From Branchiostoma floridae (taxonomy: Eukaryota; Chordata; Leptocardii; Amphioxiformes; Branchiostomatidae): a stretch of DNA of 64,000 bases. Every line of letters begins with the position of its first letter. The first letter of the stretch is position 1. The stretch spans positions 32,196,500 through 32,260,499 of the forward strand of contig NC_049979.1 of assembly GCF_000003815.2 (NCBI RefSeq), written 5' to 3'. Below are positions 1 through 10,479 of the stretch, piece by piece. Below the pieces are notes generated by a model, which was not told the origin of the DNA, ran no database searches, and worked only from the letters and a program-made list of their open reading frames with translations. Both the position numbers and the translations under genes were made by a program.

Positions 1-15
1 AAAATTAAAAAAAAG

Positions 16-57
16 CTTTAAGTGTATCAAATTGCAAGTCAAAATCATCAACTAGTA
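16..57. repeat. Short segment repeated at 4247-4290
   Basis: The segment starting ctttaagtgtatcaaattgca recurs about 4.2 kb downstream with few differences. It may mark the edge of an old duplication or a shared element end. No coding content is seen. Confidence 0.5.
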
Positions 58-99
58 GTTTTTTTTTTCATTTGCAAATCAGCATTTATTACATGGACG

Positions 100-345
100 G
101 TACTAATGGGATCGCGTGGCGTAGCTCAAGCGTGGTTGGCCAAGGTAATTGGCATAGGACAGAGAGGTCCCGAGTTTGTGTTATTGAGGAATGCACTATA
201 CACGGTTTTCCTCACTTCACTCAGGTTAAAATCAGTACCTGGCTTCGGTTAGGGACACTCTTTAAGTAGGACGTTAAATGGAGGTACCGTGTTAGGAGAG
301 AGCCACACCTTTCCAAAAAGTAGTACGAGCCATGCTCCGGTTTGC
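100..345 (+). mobile_element. Degraded tRNA-derived SINE
   Basis: This segment aligns by eye with the well-preserved SINE at 43375-43793. Shared parts are the start gggatcgcgtggcg, a middle block (cacggttttcctcac then actcaggttaaaatcagtacct) and a following GGCTTCGG. The part after about 250 (gacgttaaatggaggtaccg then gccacacct) also matches the degraded SINE on the minus strand at 45090-45390. The tRNA-like head is decayed and no clean box B is visible. No target duplication was found. Confidence 0.55.
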
Positions 346-540
346 GATTGTGTAAACTTTACAGCAGGTATGTAGGCTATAGAGTCTCGTTGGCATGTTG
401 ATTTTGGAAGCCTAAAAAGAAAGAAAAAAGAAAATGTACATCAAATAGTACTCTTATACCTATAGTTTACTGCCCTAGAACTTTACTTGTATATCAGATA
501 TGACATTAACGAAATAATTGCATCACAGTAGGGAAGTGCT

Positions 541-605
541 AGTGTTGTGTCCGCCACAACAGACAGGACGTCTGTCACCCGGCAGAAGCACGGTTTACAC
601 ATGGG
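541..605. repeat. Orphan unit of the 16.4-17.7 kb minisatellite
   Basis: The stretch gtgctagtgttgtgt, then ccacaacagacaggacgtct, then gtcacccggcagaagcac matches the minisatellite unit at 16397-17730 over about 60 bp. It keeps the ACAGAC...GTCTGT dyad. It stands alone, about 15.8 kb from the array. Confidence 0.65.
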
Positions 606-1329
606 ATAATGGAGTCTCTACGGACGCAATATGTGTACAATTATCGTCAACAATTTTATACTAGCGTGGGTTTGAAATGTTTAGCATTAATAGACAAAGC
701 ACCACACATTGTAGTAGTTTTATGATACTGAATCTGGGCACTTTTCCCCACTCAAAACATAAATGTAGTAACGGTACAATGCACAGTTGCTGTTGTTTTT
801 AATCAAAAATACAAATGCTAAGAAACTAAGACAAGTGACAAGCTTTTCTATAGTCTAGTACTATACTGCACATGGAGGGATAACATAAACTGGTGTGTCT
901 GAACAAAGTCCATGGGTAACTTCTCATGCAGCACATGGGTAGTTTAACAGTCAGAAAAGACAGAGATACATGTAGTACATTTGTCAAAATATTGGGAAGT
1001 CTAAGTCCTAGGAATATGTACAATCTGTTACAACACTATGATTACACATATAGTCTAACAATAGGCAAGGTTCATCCCAAATTATCAATAGTCAGTCCAC
1101 TAAGGTACGTCCGTTCTTGGAAGTCCTTTTCAAATACATTGAGAGGTTATTTATGTACAAGTGTATGTCTTTTTTATGCCAGATCCAAGTTTTTGAGATG
1201 GCCCATAAAGCCACAGTAACAGTAAATGTTCTATTTTCGGCTCTTTAGATGTTATTAGATGATTAATTCTTCCGAAATCTCATGAAAAGTGATTTTTTTA
1301 TGCTAGGCATAGGTCCATATGTGTTGATA
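606..1329. other. No recognisable gene
   Basis: AT-rich sequence with only short open frames. On the minus strand it could be the remains of the 3' part of the LINE relic at 1340-1650, but the frame is broken repeatedly and no motif is convincing. Confidence 0.4.
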
Positions 1330-1339
1330 TATTTGCAAA

Positions 1340-1650
1340 AGTTACACAGTCTTTCACTTCACATCTAAAGAAAATATGTTCATAGTCACCTATTCTTCCA
1401 CTGCTACATAGTGCACATGTTGCATCAAATATACAGTTTCATCTTTGATACCCAATTTAATACTTAGTGTCATTACAGATCTGTGTCCTCTTAAAACAAT
1501 CTAAATATATATTCCCATGCCAGCGTTTTAGTTGGAGATATGGATTACCATTTGTACAGCAGATTGGTTCCTTGACCTGTGCCTGCACTATTGTACTGTA
1601 CAAAAACTTGCAGGTGTTTTTGCTTTTGATTTGCTTTATTGTTTTACCAT
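1340..1650 (-). pseudogene. LINE polymerase C-terminal (zinc-knuckle) relic
   Basis: Minus-strand translation gives TCALCSSGRIGDYEHIFFRC at about 1350-1430. This has the C-x2-C...H-x4-C spacing seen downstream of the reverse transcriptase in many non-LTR retrotransposons. Upstream in the same direction, after at least one frameshift and a stop, is KRWHGNIYLDCFKR, compatible with the linker before that knuckle. No catalytic reverse transcriptase motif remains, so clade assignment is not possible. A host zinc-finger fragment is the alternative, but the frame damage favours a dead element. Confidence 0.4.
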
Positions 1651-1749
1651 CAGGTATACATGTGGTAAGGCTGTTACACTCTAATCTTAGTTACGCCATT
1701 GGGCCTATATGGCTTCTTGAAGCTACGGTATAGCTATAAACAGAGTTAT

Positions 1750-4240
1750 ATATTCATTTATACCATTAGCTCTTGTGTTAAGGTAAAGCTGAGGATACTG
1801 TTCTTGACAAATGAACCTGTCTAAGGGGAAAATGTTTTTTGGATTGTCTAGAAGACATTCATAAAGACCTGGCTAACGTCTGGGAACGAGCGACGCTGCG
1901 CCGTGATATATTTTACGGGAAAGACCGTGTTACGTTAGGGTGCTTGCCGTAAGGTTATTATAACAACAGCTGTAAACAGAAGTTATTATCTGAAATAGTT
2001 ACACCTTTAGCTTTTATTATCAATGATATTGACATTTCTGAAAATAAGACAATCGTAAAAAAAGAACATTGCAATACATATATAAAAAAAAGATAATCTG
2101 GTCAATACTTGAAGGTTATAGGCCTACATAAATGTTCTATTTCAGGTACCGAACTGATCCTTACGAAATCCTACCCACCCTGGCTTTTTGGGTAATAAAG
2201 CTTTCAAACTAAAGTCCAAATCACTTTGAACCAGTCTACTTATGTAAGAGAGTGTTCTTAACACTATAGTTCTTCGCTCTGTTTCATAACATACTTATGC
2301 TTGCAGAAAGTATATGTATAATTACAGTATGATGTTGGAAAAGCATTGGCTGATGTATGTGGGTTTTACATTGCACACAGTATTACCCATTTTTTTCGTA
2401 CTTTAGGAACAGTAAAAAAGTCAAAATAAAACAATATGCTGACATTTATAATTCATCGGTAGCTGTGCAAGAGTAATCGTTTTGTTAGTTTGCCTTTAAA
2501 TGGATCTCAATATCTAAAACATAATCAGCTGAGATTTTTTCATACTTGAAAGTTTTGCAAGTATACTATTAATAATCAGCATGCCTGTGTGCAGATGAAG
2601 ATATAGAAATGACAAGTATAGACACGTATAAGGCTATTCAAGTATAATTGCTATTTCAAGGCATTCATGTTTAAGTGTACACACTACGTGAATAATTGGC
2701 AAATTTCCTCTTAAAATAGACATTAAGATGACACAATACAAAGTTAAACGTATTTGTTTATTTGTTTCTTGAAATGTACGATCAACATTACAATAAAAGA
2801 AGAGACAAAACAGATGATTGCTAACATCTGCGTGTCCTTTTCCGTTATAAACGAAATGCACACAAAAAGTAAATAACTAGGGATATAATGGTACTTATAG
2901 TAACAGCTAGGAGTAAAATATACCTTAGTTCACAATACAAAATATATAAATTCAAAGAAATATAACAAGTGAAATTAGGGCTTGACTTGTTCGACCTTGT
3001 GGCAATATGTGGAACATGAACAGATCGTCGCCAGGTACATTGAACGTCTGTATCAGAGAGCAGTCCAAATTTTTTACGTAGGTATTTTTAAAACGTTCGT
3101 GGAAAGAGAACATGTTTAAGAGACACTGCGGCTGTCAGGTTGAAAGCTATCTGTGCCTAATGTAATGGAGTCTTATGATACTCAAAATGCAAAATGTTTT
3201 TTTTTTTCTTTGCATGTGTTATCACGTCAGACTTGAAACTTTGTGTGCCTCTCGAAGGAAAAGAAAAATATTGTCTGAGTCATATGAATTTTTCTTAGAC
3301 TAAGAGTAGAACATAAGTCTACAGATAAGAGGTGGTAATATAACGCAAGTAGTCAAAGTGAATTTATATTAAAAAAATTCAAAAACAGCATCAAATAAAT
3401 ATATACCACTTAAATGCCGTACGCTGTATACATTCTTTAAGACTAGACAGCTATACTTCTAACCACCATAATCACAAATGACCTTCCACATCTGATGTAA
3501 ACAACAGATCTCTTGTAGGGACGCCTGGAGCGAGGCGCCAATTATCCAGCCCATGTGTGACCTAAGGTCAGCCGCGTGACGTTTTCACTGAGACAATGTA
3601 ATATATCATGTACATCTTGGAGGTATACTAACCATTCATGTCACAAGTTAGGAACATGTAGTGGCTATCATTTCCGTACTTTGTCCTTACTGATTACATA
3701 TTCAGTTGGAGCGAGCTGAGCTATGTGAGTAAGATGAGAGTCTGGAGTAATTTACAAAAAACAGCACATCTATCATCATTACTAGGACGATAAATCAAAG
3801 AAGAGGCATTTCGTGCGACAAACGCTTTAACGTTTAGATAAGGGTCAATACTTGGGTCACACGGAATGCTTGAATAAGGGGTCGACTGTGTTGATTCGTG
3901 CCTTGTTCCGCAGACATCATATCGGCGTCACTGGGCCCACTTAGCCTTGTTGCCTGTTATAAACTGTAAAAAATAGAAAGGATGGTTTTAAACAGTACAG
4001 TTGTTGCGAGGTATTAAGTACAACAGACTAGAAGTTGAAAGAACAAGTTGATACGTGAACTTATATAATCCACAATACGAACATAATGCTGAAAAACGTT
4101 TATAAAAGATGCTCTGGATATATTAAAGACATTTGTTTCAGTAACTATAACTTACATAGCATGAGTTTATAACTTTTTTTGTCATGTGGTACTTTTGTTG
4201 TTGTTGCATATGTTAATAAAATTCTATATTCTGAAATTCA
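1750..4240. other. Anonymous intergenic DNA
   Basis: About 2.5 kb of AT-rich DNA with no open frame longer than 75 codons, no tRNA-like boxes and no clear internal repeat. Poly-T runs occur at 3198-3208. I see nothing in it that supports a gene. Confidence 0.5.
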
Positions 4241-4246
4241 AATAAT

Positions 4247-4290
4247 CTTTAAGTGTTTCAAATTGCACGTAAAATCAACCAGGTTTGAGT
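4247..4290. repeat. Second copy of the 16-57 segment
   Basis: Carries ctttaagtgtttcaaattgc followed by acgtaaaatcaacc, close to positions 16-57. Confidence 0.5.
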
Positions 4291-4499
4291 AACAATAATA
4301 GACATGTTAAAGATTATTTCGAAAAGGGCAAGGGATTTTAAGACAGTATCTTTTTAAAATAGAGTTAGGTTTCTACCTTTCCAAGTTTGAAGTGTGATTC
4401 TCAGCCGTATCTACCATTTCAGCAGTTCACATTCATGGTGTAAAGATGGTTATAGACGTATATGACCAAGTATTGTATTGGCAAAACGTTAGCAGCTAA

Positions 4500-5065
4500 T
4501 GCATTCTATTCTCCACAAACCTCCAGACCACCGTTAGCAAAACATGCGTGACGGTATTTTAGCCTAATCGCCTGGTTAAGATTCGCTTCGTGTCCTGTAC
4601 ACAAAGGACTCAAATTAAGACACCACAAACGCACACCTGGGGTCAGACGCCAATAAATCAGGTGTTACATTAAGTCAGTGGTGACATGTTGCTCGCCGAT
4701 CATTTCTAAGCCATTAGACGCTAATGAGCCGAAAAGGCTGACGTACGCTGAGCTTGTGGTGGAAAGCCAGACTAGGGAAGGGGTGTGTGGTGGTGGTGGT
4801 GGTGTCGGGGTGTCTTTAGACCCTAAAGCCCACTTGGACACTACTCGGAGTATTGATCAACCTCGGCTAGGTCACCCGTGTGAAGCTGTCTGGTAATTAA
4901 AGACCCGAAACAGCCAGTGACCCTGGGGTTTGTCTGATGAGATGTCCTTGTGGCATGGTTAGAGGACATTCTAAAGTAGTTCGTGTTAAAAATACCACTG
5001 GTCCCTGGAGAATCTTTTCAGTCCTCTGCACCGTAACATTCGTTAGCTGTGGGCTAGTAAGGATA
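4500..5065. repeat. Diverged duplicated block A
   Basis: Homologous to 11030-11480 over several hundred bases. Shared landmarks in order are gtcctgtac, cagacgccaataaatcag, tcagtggtgacat, ttgctcgccga, gagcttgt, cctcggctaggtc, ggctgtctggt and gagatgtccttgt/caatgtgtccttgt. The cagacgccaataaatcag core contains AATAAA and recurs in blocks B, C and D, so the unit may descend from the 3' end of a transcribed sequence. Reading frames are not conserved between copies, so there is no support for a present gene. Confidence 0.65.
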
Positions 5066-5094
5066 GGATACGGTCCTGCCTTCGGGAAAAAAAC

Positions 5095-5728
5095 AGCTAA
5101 TGTTAAAACATGTTGTATGTATTTTCCATGTGCTCGTCTATTACTTCTGTATCCACCACCTCATGTAAGACTCTATGGTGCAATTCTGAAATATGTGACC
5201 TCATTTGTTTATCTGGGTATACATTTAAATCCTACGCTTAGCAATGACGACTGTGTACGTGCGCAGCTGAAGAGTCTGTATAGTCGTGCCAATTGTATAA
5301 ATCGCAAGTTCTTCCTTTGTTCTCCACCTGTTAGGAAAAACTTGTTTATGGCGTACTGTTGCCAAAAATATGGCGTGCAGTTATTGAACTCTGTCAGTGC
5401 GGGTGCCCTTTCTAAGTGCAGGGTCGCTTACAATAACTGTTTCCGGATTTATTATGAATCTTCCACGACGATGTAGCGCCAGTACCGTGTTTTAAACTAG
5501 GCGAAGGAGGGCTTGTTACTCTTTCCTGCAAAGATTAATGACCTCCAATAACACTACTGTCAAACACTTACTGTCTTCAGACTTGTTATACAGAAACACG
5601 TTCTTTCGAAACTGTTATGGCTTACTGTACATATAGAGGTTTTTAATGTATATGTATGTATCTTTTGTGTAATTATCGGTTTCTATTTAACCTGAAATAA
5701 AGAATAAAGAAAGAAAGAAAGAAAGAAA
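5095..5728 (+). pseudogene. Non-LTR retrotransposon 3' end, RT C-terminal part
   Basis: The frame shows YLGIHLNPTLSNDD, then CVRAQLKSLYSRANCINRKF, then NLFMAYC and RVAYNNCFRI. This is the conserved region just after the reverse transcriptase palm in LINE-type elements. An A-rich 3' tail with (GAAA)n repeats lies at 5694-5728 after a short 3' UTR. The element is strongly 5'-truncated, as is usual for LINE insertions, and lacks the catalytic box. The open frame starts at 4937, but its first 50 or so codons lie in duplicated block A, not in the LINE. The junction is near 5065-5095. Confidence 0.8.
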
Positions 5729-5984
5729 ACAATAACCGCGTCAGGTACTGGAAGAGTTATATTCCGAACTTGCAGAAGGCAAAGTTATACCTTCTTTTCT
5801 GCAGATGCAGAAGATAGAAGTATTGACTGACTCTTATCTGCGTCAGCCGAATGGGCACCGAAAACATGTAAATTCTTGTCTGCGAGAAATGAAATCTCAC
5901 TGACGACTATTTGTACCACTATGAAAGCACAATATTATCAAGGCCATCCTTTAAAAATAAGTAAACAACAGCAAATAGCGATCT

Positions 5985-6800
5985 TCATGTCTACCTTGTC
6001 CTCCCAACGACCTGGAGGTCAAGGGACTAGGTAGGTAGGTAGGTAAACAACATCTAGCACTTCATTTCTTGACTTCTTCTCGGCTCTTTCTGACGGTGAT
6101 ATTACGCATGTAATACTTTAAGGACTATTTCTTTGCAAGTTTACTACAAATCGTAATATGATAATTCTATGGTCCAAATTAAACATTTCGCACGTTTATG
6201 TAGCACATAGCTTTAATTACTTCATCTGTGACCACCCAGAAATGCCTGCTGGTGTTGGGAGTAAAGGTTTTTGTTCTTAGAAAAAAAGACAATTAAAGAC
6301 CAAAAAAAGACAATCGCTTATCGGTCCGGTATTTTGTTCATGCACATTCCTCAGTTTAATTCTGTCTTCGAGCTACGGTGGCGATAGCATAATATTTTTT
6401 GCTATAAGCCCGTCGCCATCTTACCTTTATTTTTGTTTCCTTAATAAAAAAGGTGAGAGTGGGAAGAACACCACAACACAGAAATACTTAAAAGCAAACA
6501 GTGGCCTTAGATTTTCCGTTCACGAAAAAAAACAAAAAAACTGACCACCCCTGCCGCAGAAAACATGACCTGTCAAACGACATTTTGACCTATCTAAATA
6601 TCACTCATGTGGAGAAACAATAAATGATTTGACTTGACATAACTTACAGGCAAGTGTGAACAATATTCGGTCTCCATTCAGGGGGGAGAGGGGGGTTTGA
6701 AGAGTGAACGATATTCGGTCTCTGTTCAGGGGGTTTGACTGCGTTTGGCTAGAGTCTGCGAATACTTTGTGTAATTCACGTGGGGCTCATCTCTGCAGTG
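5985..6800. repeat. Block A continued, partly collinear with 11890-12430
   Basis: Landmarks shared in the same order with 11890-12430 are cttgacttcttct, acaaatcgtaa, tggtcca, agctttaattacttcat followed by tgaccacc, and gtctgcgaatact. A short (TAGG)n tract lies at about 6030-6045. A block near 6530-6600 (ccgcagaaaacatga) instead matches 13915-13935, so the copies have been rearranged. Confidence 0.55.
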
Positions 6801-6870
6801 AATATGTTTCAATATTATCTTAACATGTTTAAAAGTTCGGCCGCCAGTTGATGAAAAAAAAATTACAATT

Positions 6871-6884
6871 GCCTAAGCATATGT
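6871..6884. repeat. 14-bp target-site duplication, left
   Basis: GCCTAAGCATATGT lies immediately before the inverted-repeat element and recurs exactly at 7866-7879 directly after it. Confidence 0.8.
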
Positions 6885-7865
6885 GCCAAAAATAGTTACT
6901 CAAGCAACTGGATATTGTTTTGAAACGGTCAGACGTTTCGGATAGAATCCACTATCCTTCGTCAGGGACACTGAAGAGTTCTGGAAGAAACAGGTCTTTT
7001 ATCCTCTAACTATGAATGAAGACAATTTCAGATGTCCAATAGGAAAGGTTGTTAGACAATTCAGACTGAAGACAATTTGGTTTCCAAAGAAAACAAAGTT
7101 AAGCCAAAGTGGAATGCTTGACTCAAGTCCAGCAAAATTCCGTAGTTGTTTGTGCCTACTGCAGCTGTTTACATAAAAGACTGGCGTGACGCTCGAGCTC
7201 GTTGCAATTTATCAGTATCGCGTCCCAAAACACGTATGAATTAGTCTAGAGATTCGCAAACCGAAGGCCAACGGTTTTTGTTTTTTTTACCCCCCTGGAA
7301 CACAACCAAGGACTTTCTTTCAACCTCCAGTTTACCGACATCTTAGACCGTGAAGGCCGCTGGTTTGAACGGGGTTTTAGAGGGCCCATTTTTGGGGGAA
7401 TATCCATTCCCCCCCTCAACAGAAAAGGGGGGCTGCGAATGGAACTTTCCGGCACTTGGGACATAGCATTACCCCCCCCCCCCCCCCCGCGCCAACAAAA
7501 CTTTTAGCTCCTGTAACTAAAACAACAGGAGTTAATTGACTCATTTGCATTAACTGTGTCTTAGCCTTGCTATCCTATGAAAATCAAATTGTCTTCAGCT
7601 TGACTTTGGCTTAGCTTTGTTTTCTTTGGAATCCAAATTGTCACCACTCTGAATTGTCTAACAACCTTTCCTATTGGACATCTGAAATTGTCTTCATTCA
7701 TAGGTAGAGTATAAAAGACCTGTTTCTTCCAGATCACTTCAGTGTCACTGACGAAGGATAGTGGATTCTATCCGAAACGTCTGACCGTTTCAAAACCATA
7801 TCCAGTTGCTTGAGTAACTATTTTTGGCGTATCTTATTACCTGGATGTCTAACCTACATCGACGT
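6885..7865. mobile_element. Inverted-repeat element, probably non-autonomous Penelope-like
   Basis: Two arms of about 226 bp (6885-7110 and 7602-7828) are inverted copies of each other, both starting GCCAAAAATAGTTACTC from the outside. About 37 bp lie beyond the right arm, and the whole is flanked by a perfect 14-bp direct repeat. Inverted terminal repeats, a long target duplication and a one-sided tail fit Penelope-like retroelements, whose terminal repeats often contain hammerhead ribozyme motifs. Each arm holds CTGACGA, a 6-bp stem and GAAAC, resembling such a core. The middle (7111-7601) has no polymerase frame and contains a C17 run at 7472-7488. A foldback DNA transposon is the alternative, but 14 bp is unusual for that class. 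Confidence 0.7.
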
Positions 7866-7879
7866 GCCTAAGCATATGT
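7866..7879. repeat. 14-bp target-site duplication, right
   Basis: Exact copy of 6871-6884. Confidence 0.8.
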
Positions 7880-8559
7880 TTTGGGTGCACTTCACAAATT
7901 GTAGAAGAAGGTCGTACATGAATGTTGTGCTTTCAAAAAGGAAAGATTGAACATGTCGGTACGTATATGCATGTTGAGAAATGTTATTATCTCTTTGTTT
8001 AGAACGATTTAAGGACATGTGTTTTCACTGTTGTAAATTCGATTTATTGCCCTCATAAAATTAGTAGGTGTAGAACTTAGGTGTCTGCTACTTATATGTT
8101 CAAAGTTTCTTTCTGTGGGAAGCTGGCAGACACAACTTTCGGTACATGATAGGAATGTGTAAATTGGCCTCTTCCCAGTCCAGTCCCCGAATTACATAAT
8201 ATCTCGTTATGTTAAAGCAAATGGTGCAGCAGTTAGTAACCAGATACCAATAATGCATTTGGTGTTATGAATATTCTAACACGTATGAATATGGTAGAAA
8301 ATAGTAAGGAAAGAAATATTATACATTGTTTAAAAAAACTGCTCGTTTCGAATAGATTGTCACAAAGGTTTCAAATGTTTGAATAAAAGGCACCTGACAC
8401 AAACGAGTCGTGAAACTGACCTCTATTTTTTCATGCTATTTATTTTGTAATCTTACCATACACGTTTACAGAGTGTACTGTTTGGAGGATGACTGATTTT
8501 TTTCATTTTCCTTAAAGTTGATTTCAATTTGGTCTTAAGTATACATGCAAAGTGTTATT
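7880..8559. other. No recognisable gene
   Basis: AT-rich DNA with short frames only. Nothing was identified. Confidence 0.5.
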
Positions 8560-9700
8560 ATTTCTGACTTGGTACTAGATTTTAGTTTCTCTATTTTTTT
8601 GCCGTAGCACACAAGGTATACAGTACAGAAATAGAACATAGAATGTGAAGGAAACAAATCAATGTTGGCTTTCTGAACGGAATGACGACCTTGTGAGTCA
8701 GGTCAGCACGAACATACACGCATGTCTGTGTGCCATTTGAGGTAAACAAATTTTCTAAGTGACGTAATGCCTGCTGAAGAGATGTGTTTTGCTTCAAATG
8801 CAAAAGTACAGAATAGAACAAGTGCACTTCAGGGTGAAGCTATGCTAAGTTCTAAATATTCTAATTATTCTGTGTTAACATTCCGTACGAAGTGACTTTA
8901 AGTCTTCAAACGCTAACACAATGAGATAGTCCTGACGGCATCACTGTCGGCACGACTAAACTCCTCAGAACCAACCGGCGTCACCTCGAACGCTTCTTAG
9001 CAAAATATTAGCAGTAAAAGCTATAAGGCCTCATTTCTTAGCAGATCTCCAGACAACTGGCAGTAATACATAAAATAATGATCTACCTAAATACGTTACG
9101 CTTAGTGTCCTGCACCACAAAGGAATCGATTTAAAACACCACCCAAACACAGCCAGACGCCAATAAATCAGAAAAAGCGGCCATGCGGGTATCTCAAAAC
9201 GGCCGCGCGCCGGCAGTGTGTGAAGCCTGAGTTTTAGAAGGTCAACTTTGACTGGACAAATCTCGTTTTTAACTTCTGTTGAACATCTGATTGTGCCTAC
9301 AAGTGGTTTTCCAACTTTTCCAGAACATAGGGATACAAATAATAGCTTGTTTTGACGCATCAAGACAGAGCCACAACCGATGTTATGGGGTGTTGTTTGC
9401 TCGAACGGCAGATAGAAAACACCAGCGGCGCGGGCAGAAACTCCTAACCCCCGTCGAGAACTAAGCACCTAGTGATGAATGTGTCAAAGTGATTAGATTT
9501 AATAAGCTTATGCCGTTTCGATTTGAGGCAAAGGTAAGAGGAGCACCAGTGTAATTTTTCCGAGTATTACTATACCCACGCGACTCAACCTCTGCTTGAA
9601 GAGTAACCTTCATGTACCACACAGCTTAAATTTCTCAGAAACACCTACATTGAAAAAAGAGTTGTCATGATTTGAGCTTTTACAAAATATGCTCCATGAT
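8560..9700. repeat. Diverged duplicated block B
   Basis: Collinear with 10490-11100 (block C). Landmarks include the segment around 8640-8780 (aacaatgttggctttctgaa-like, gaagagatgtgttt), cctgcaccacaaag at about 9110 and agccagacgccaataaatca at 9152-9171. Near 9610 gtaccacacagcttaaat matches 12080 and 6200. A 145-codon minus-strand frame at 9031-9468 crosses this repeat without protein similarity that I recognise. Confidence 0.55.
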
Positions 9701-9784
9701 TGATGTTTACTGAATACCTAATGGAAAATATCGCAATGTTAAAACAACACTTGGTATTTTCTTACAGATAACATTCATATGAAC

Positions 9785-10224
9785 TTTTTAAATCCATTTT
9801 AAAGGGATTTTAGCATTAAGTGTTGAAAAAAGACATTTTAATTGGCGGAAGGCCAAACTACAGATGACGCCATTTTATGACGCTATATTTGACGTCGTTG
9901 CGTCGGCTTTTGACAGCAGAAGTCTTATAACATTACAATGTTAATAAGAAAACTTTATTGGCAACTTTTTGTGTGAAATATTTAGGTAATTTGAGAATTC
10001 CCCGTTTAAGCGAAGAATCACTTGATCACGTCATAATTACGTCATATTACGTTACGATGATATACAAATTTCAGGAATTATAAAACTTGACGAGCATATC
10101 AATTCTTGACACTTTGGTGTTCGTACAGTAAGCCTTTGAAATCACTAAGGGGGCCGTATGAGCACCCCCCCCCCGGCCAGGGAAAGCAAAACAAAAACTA
10201 AAAAACAGTCTGGATAGCGTTGAA
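9785..10224 (-). mobile_element. Truncated F-family MITE, inverted
   Basis: The right edge carries ccggccagggaaagc and cagtctggatagcgttgaa, the reverse complement of the F-element left end at 40347. Inside are CACGTCATAATTACGTCAT and other CRE-like half sites, and a C10 run at 10165-10174. The other end is missing. Confidence 0.6.
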
Positions 10225-10479
10225 TACGGACAAAATTGTAAGGACAAGTTACAAATTGTTTACAAATTACCTACCTCAGATAGACTTCACAAATGTTTTG
10301 AATGTTTGAAAAGAATGCAACAAACAAAAACGGGTCGAATACTTGACTCTATTTCTTCATTTCTTGTTATTTTTTTTTTTGTAATCGAAGCATTCTACTT
10401 TTGCTGGGTGTACTGTTTGGGGGGTGCTTGATCCTTATCATTTCCTTCATACCTGATTTCAGAGTAGCGTTTGATATGA

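Noticed and set aside
9031-9468. 145-codon minus-strand frame
   Set aside because: Lies in diverged duplicated block B; the frame is not kept in block C and no motif is recognisable.
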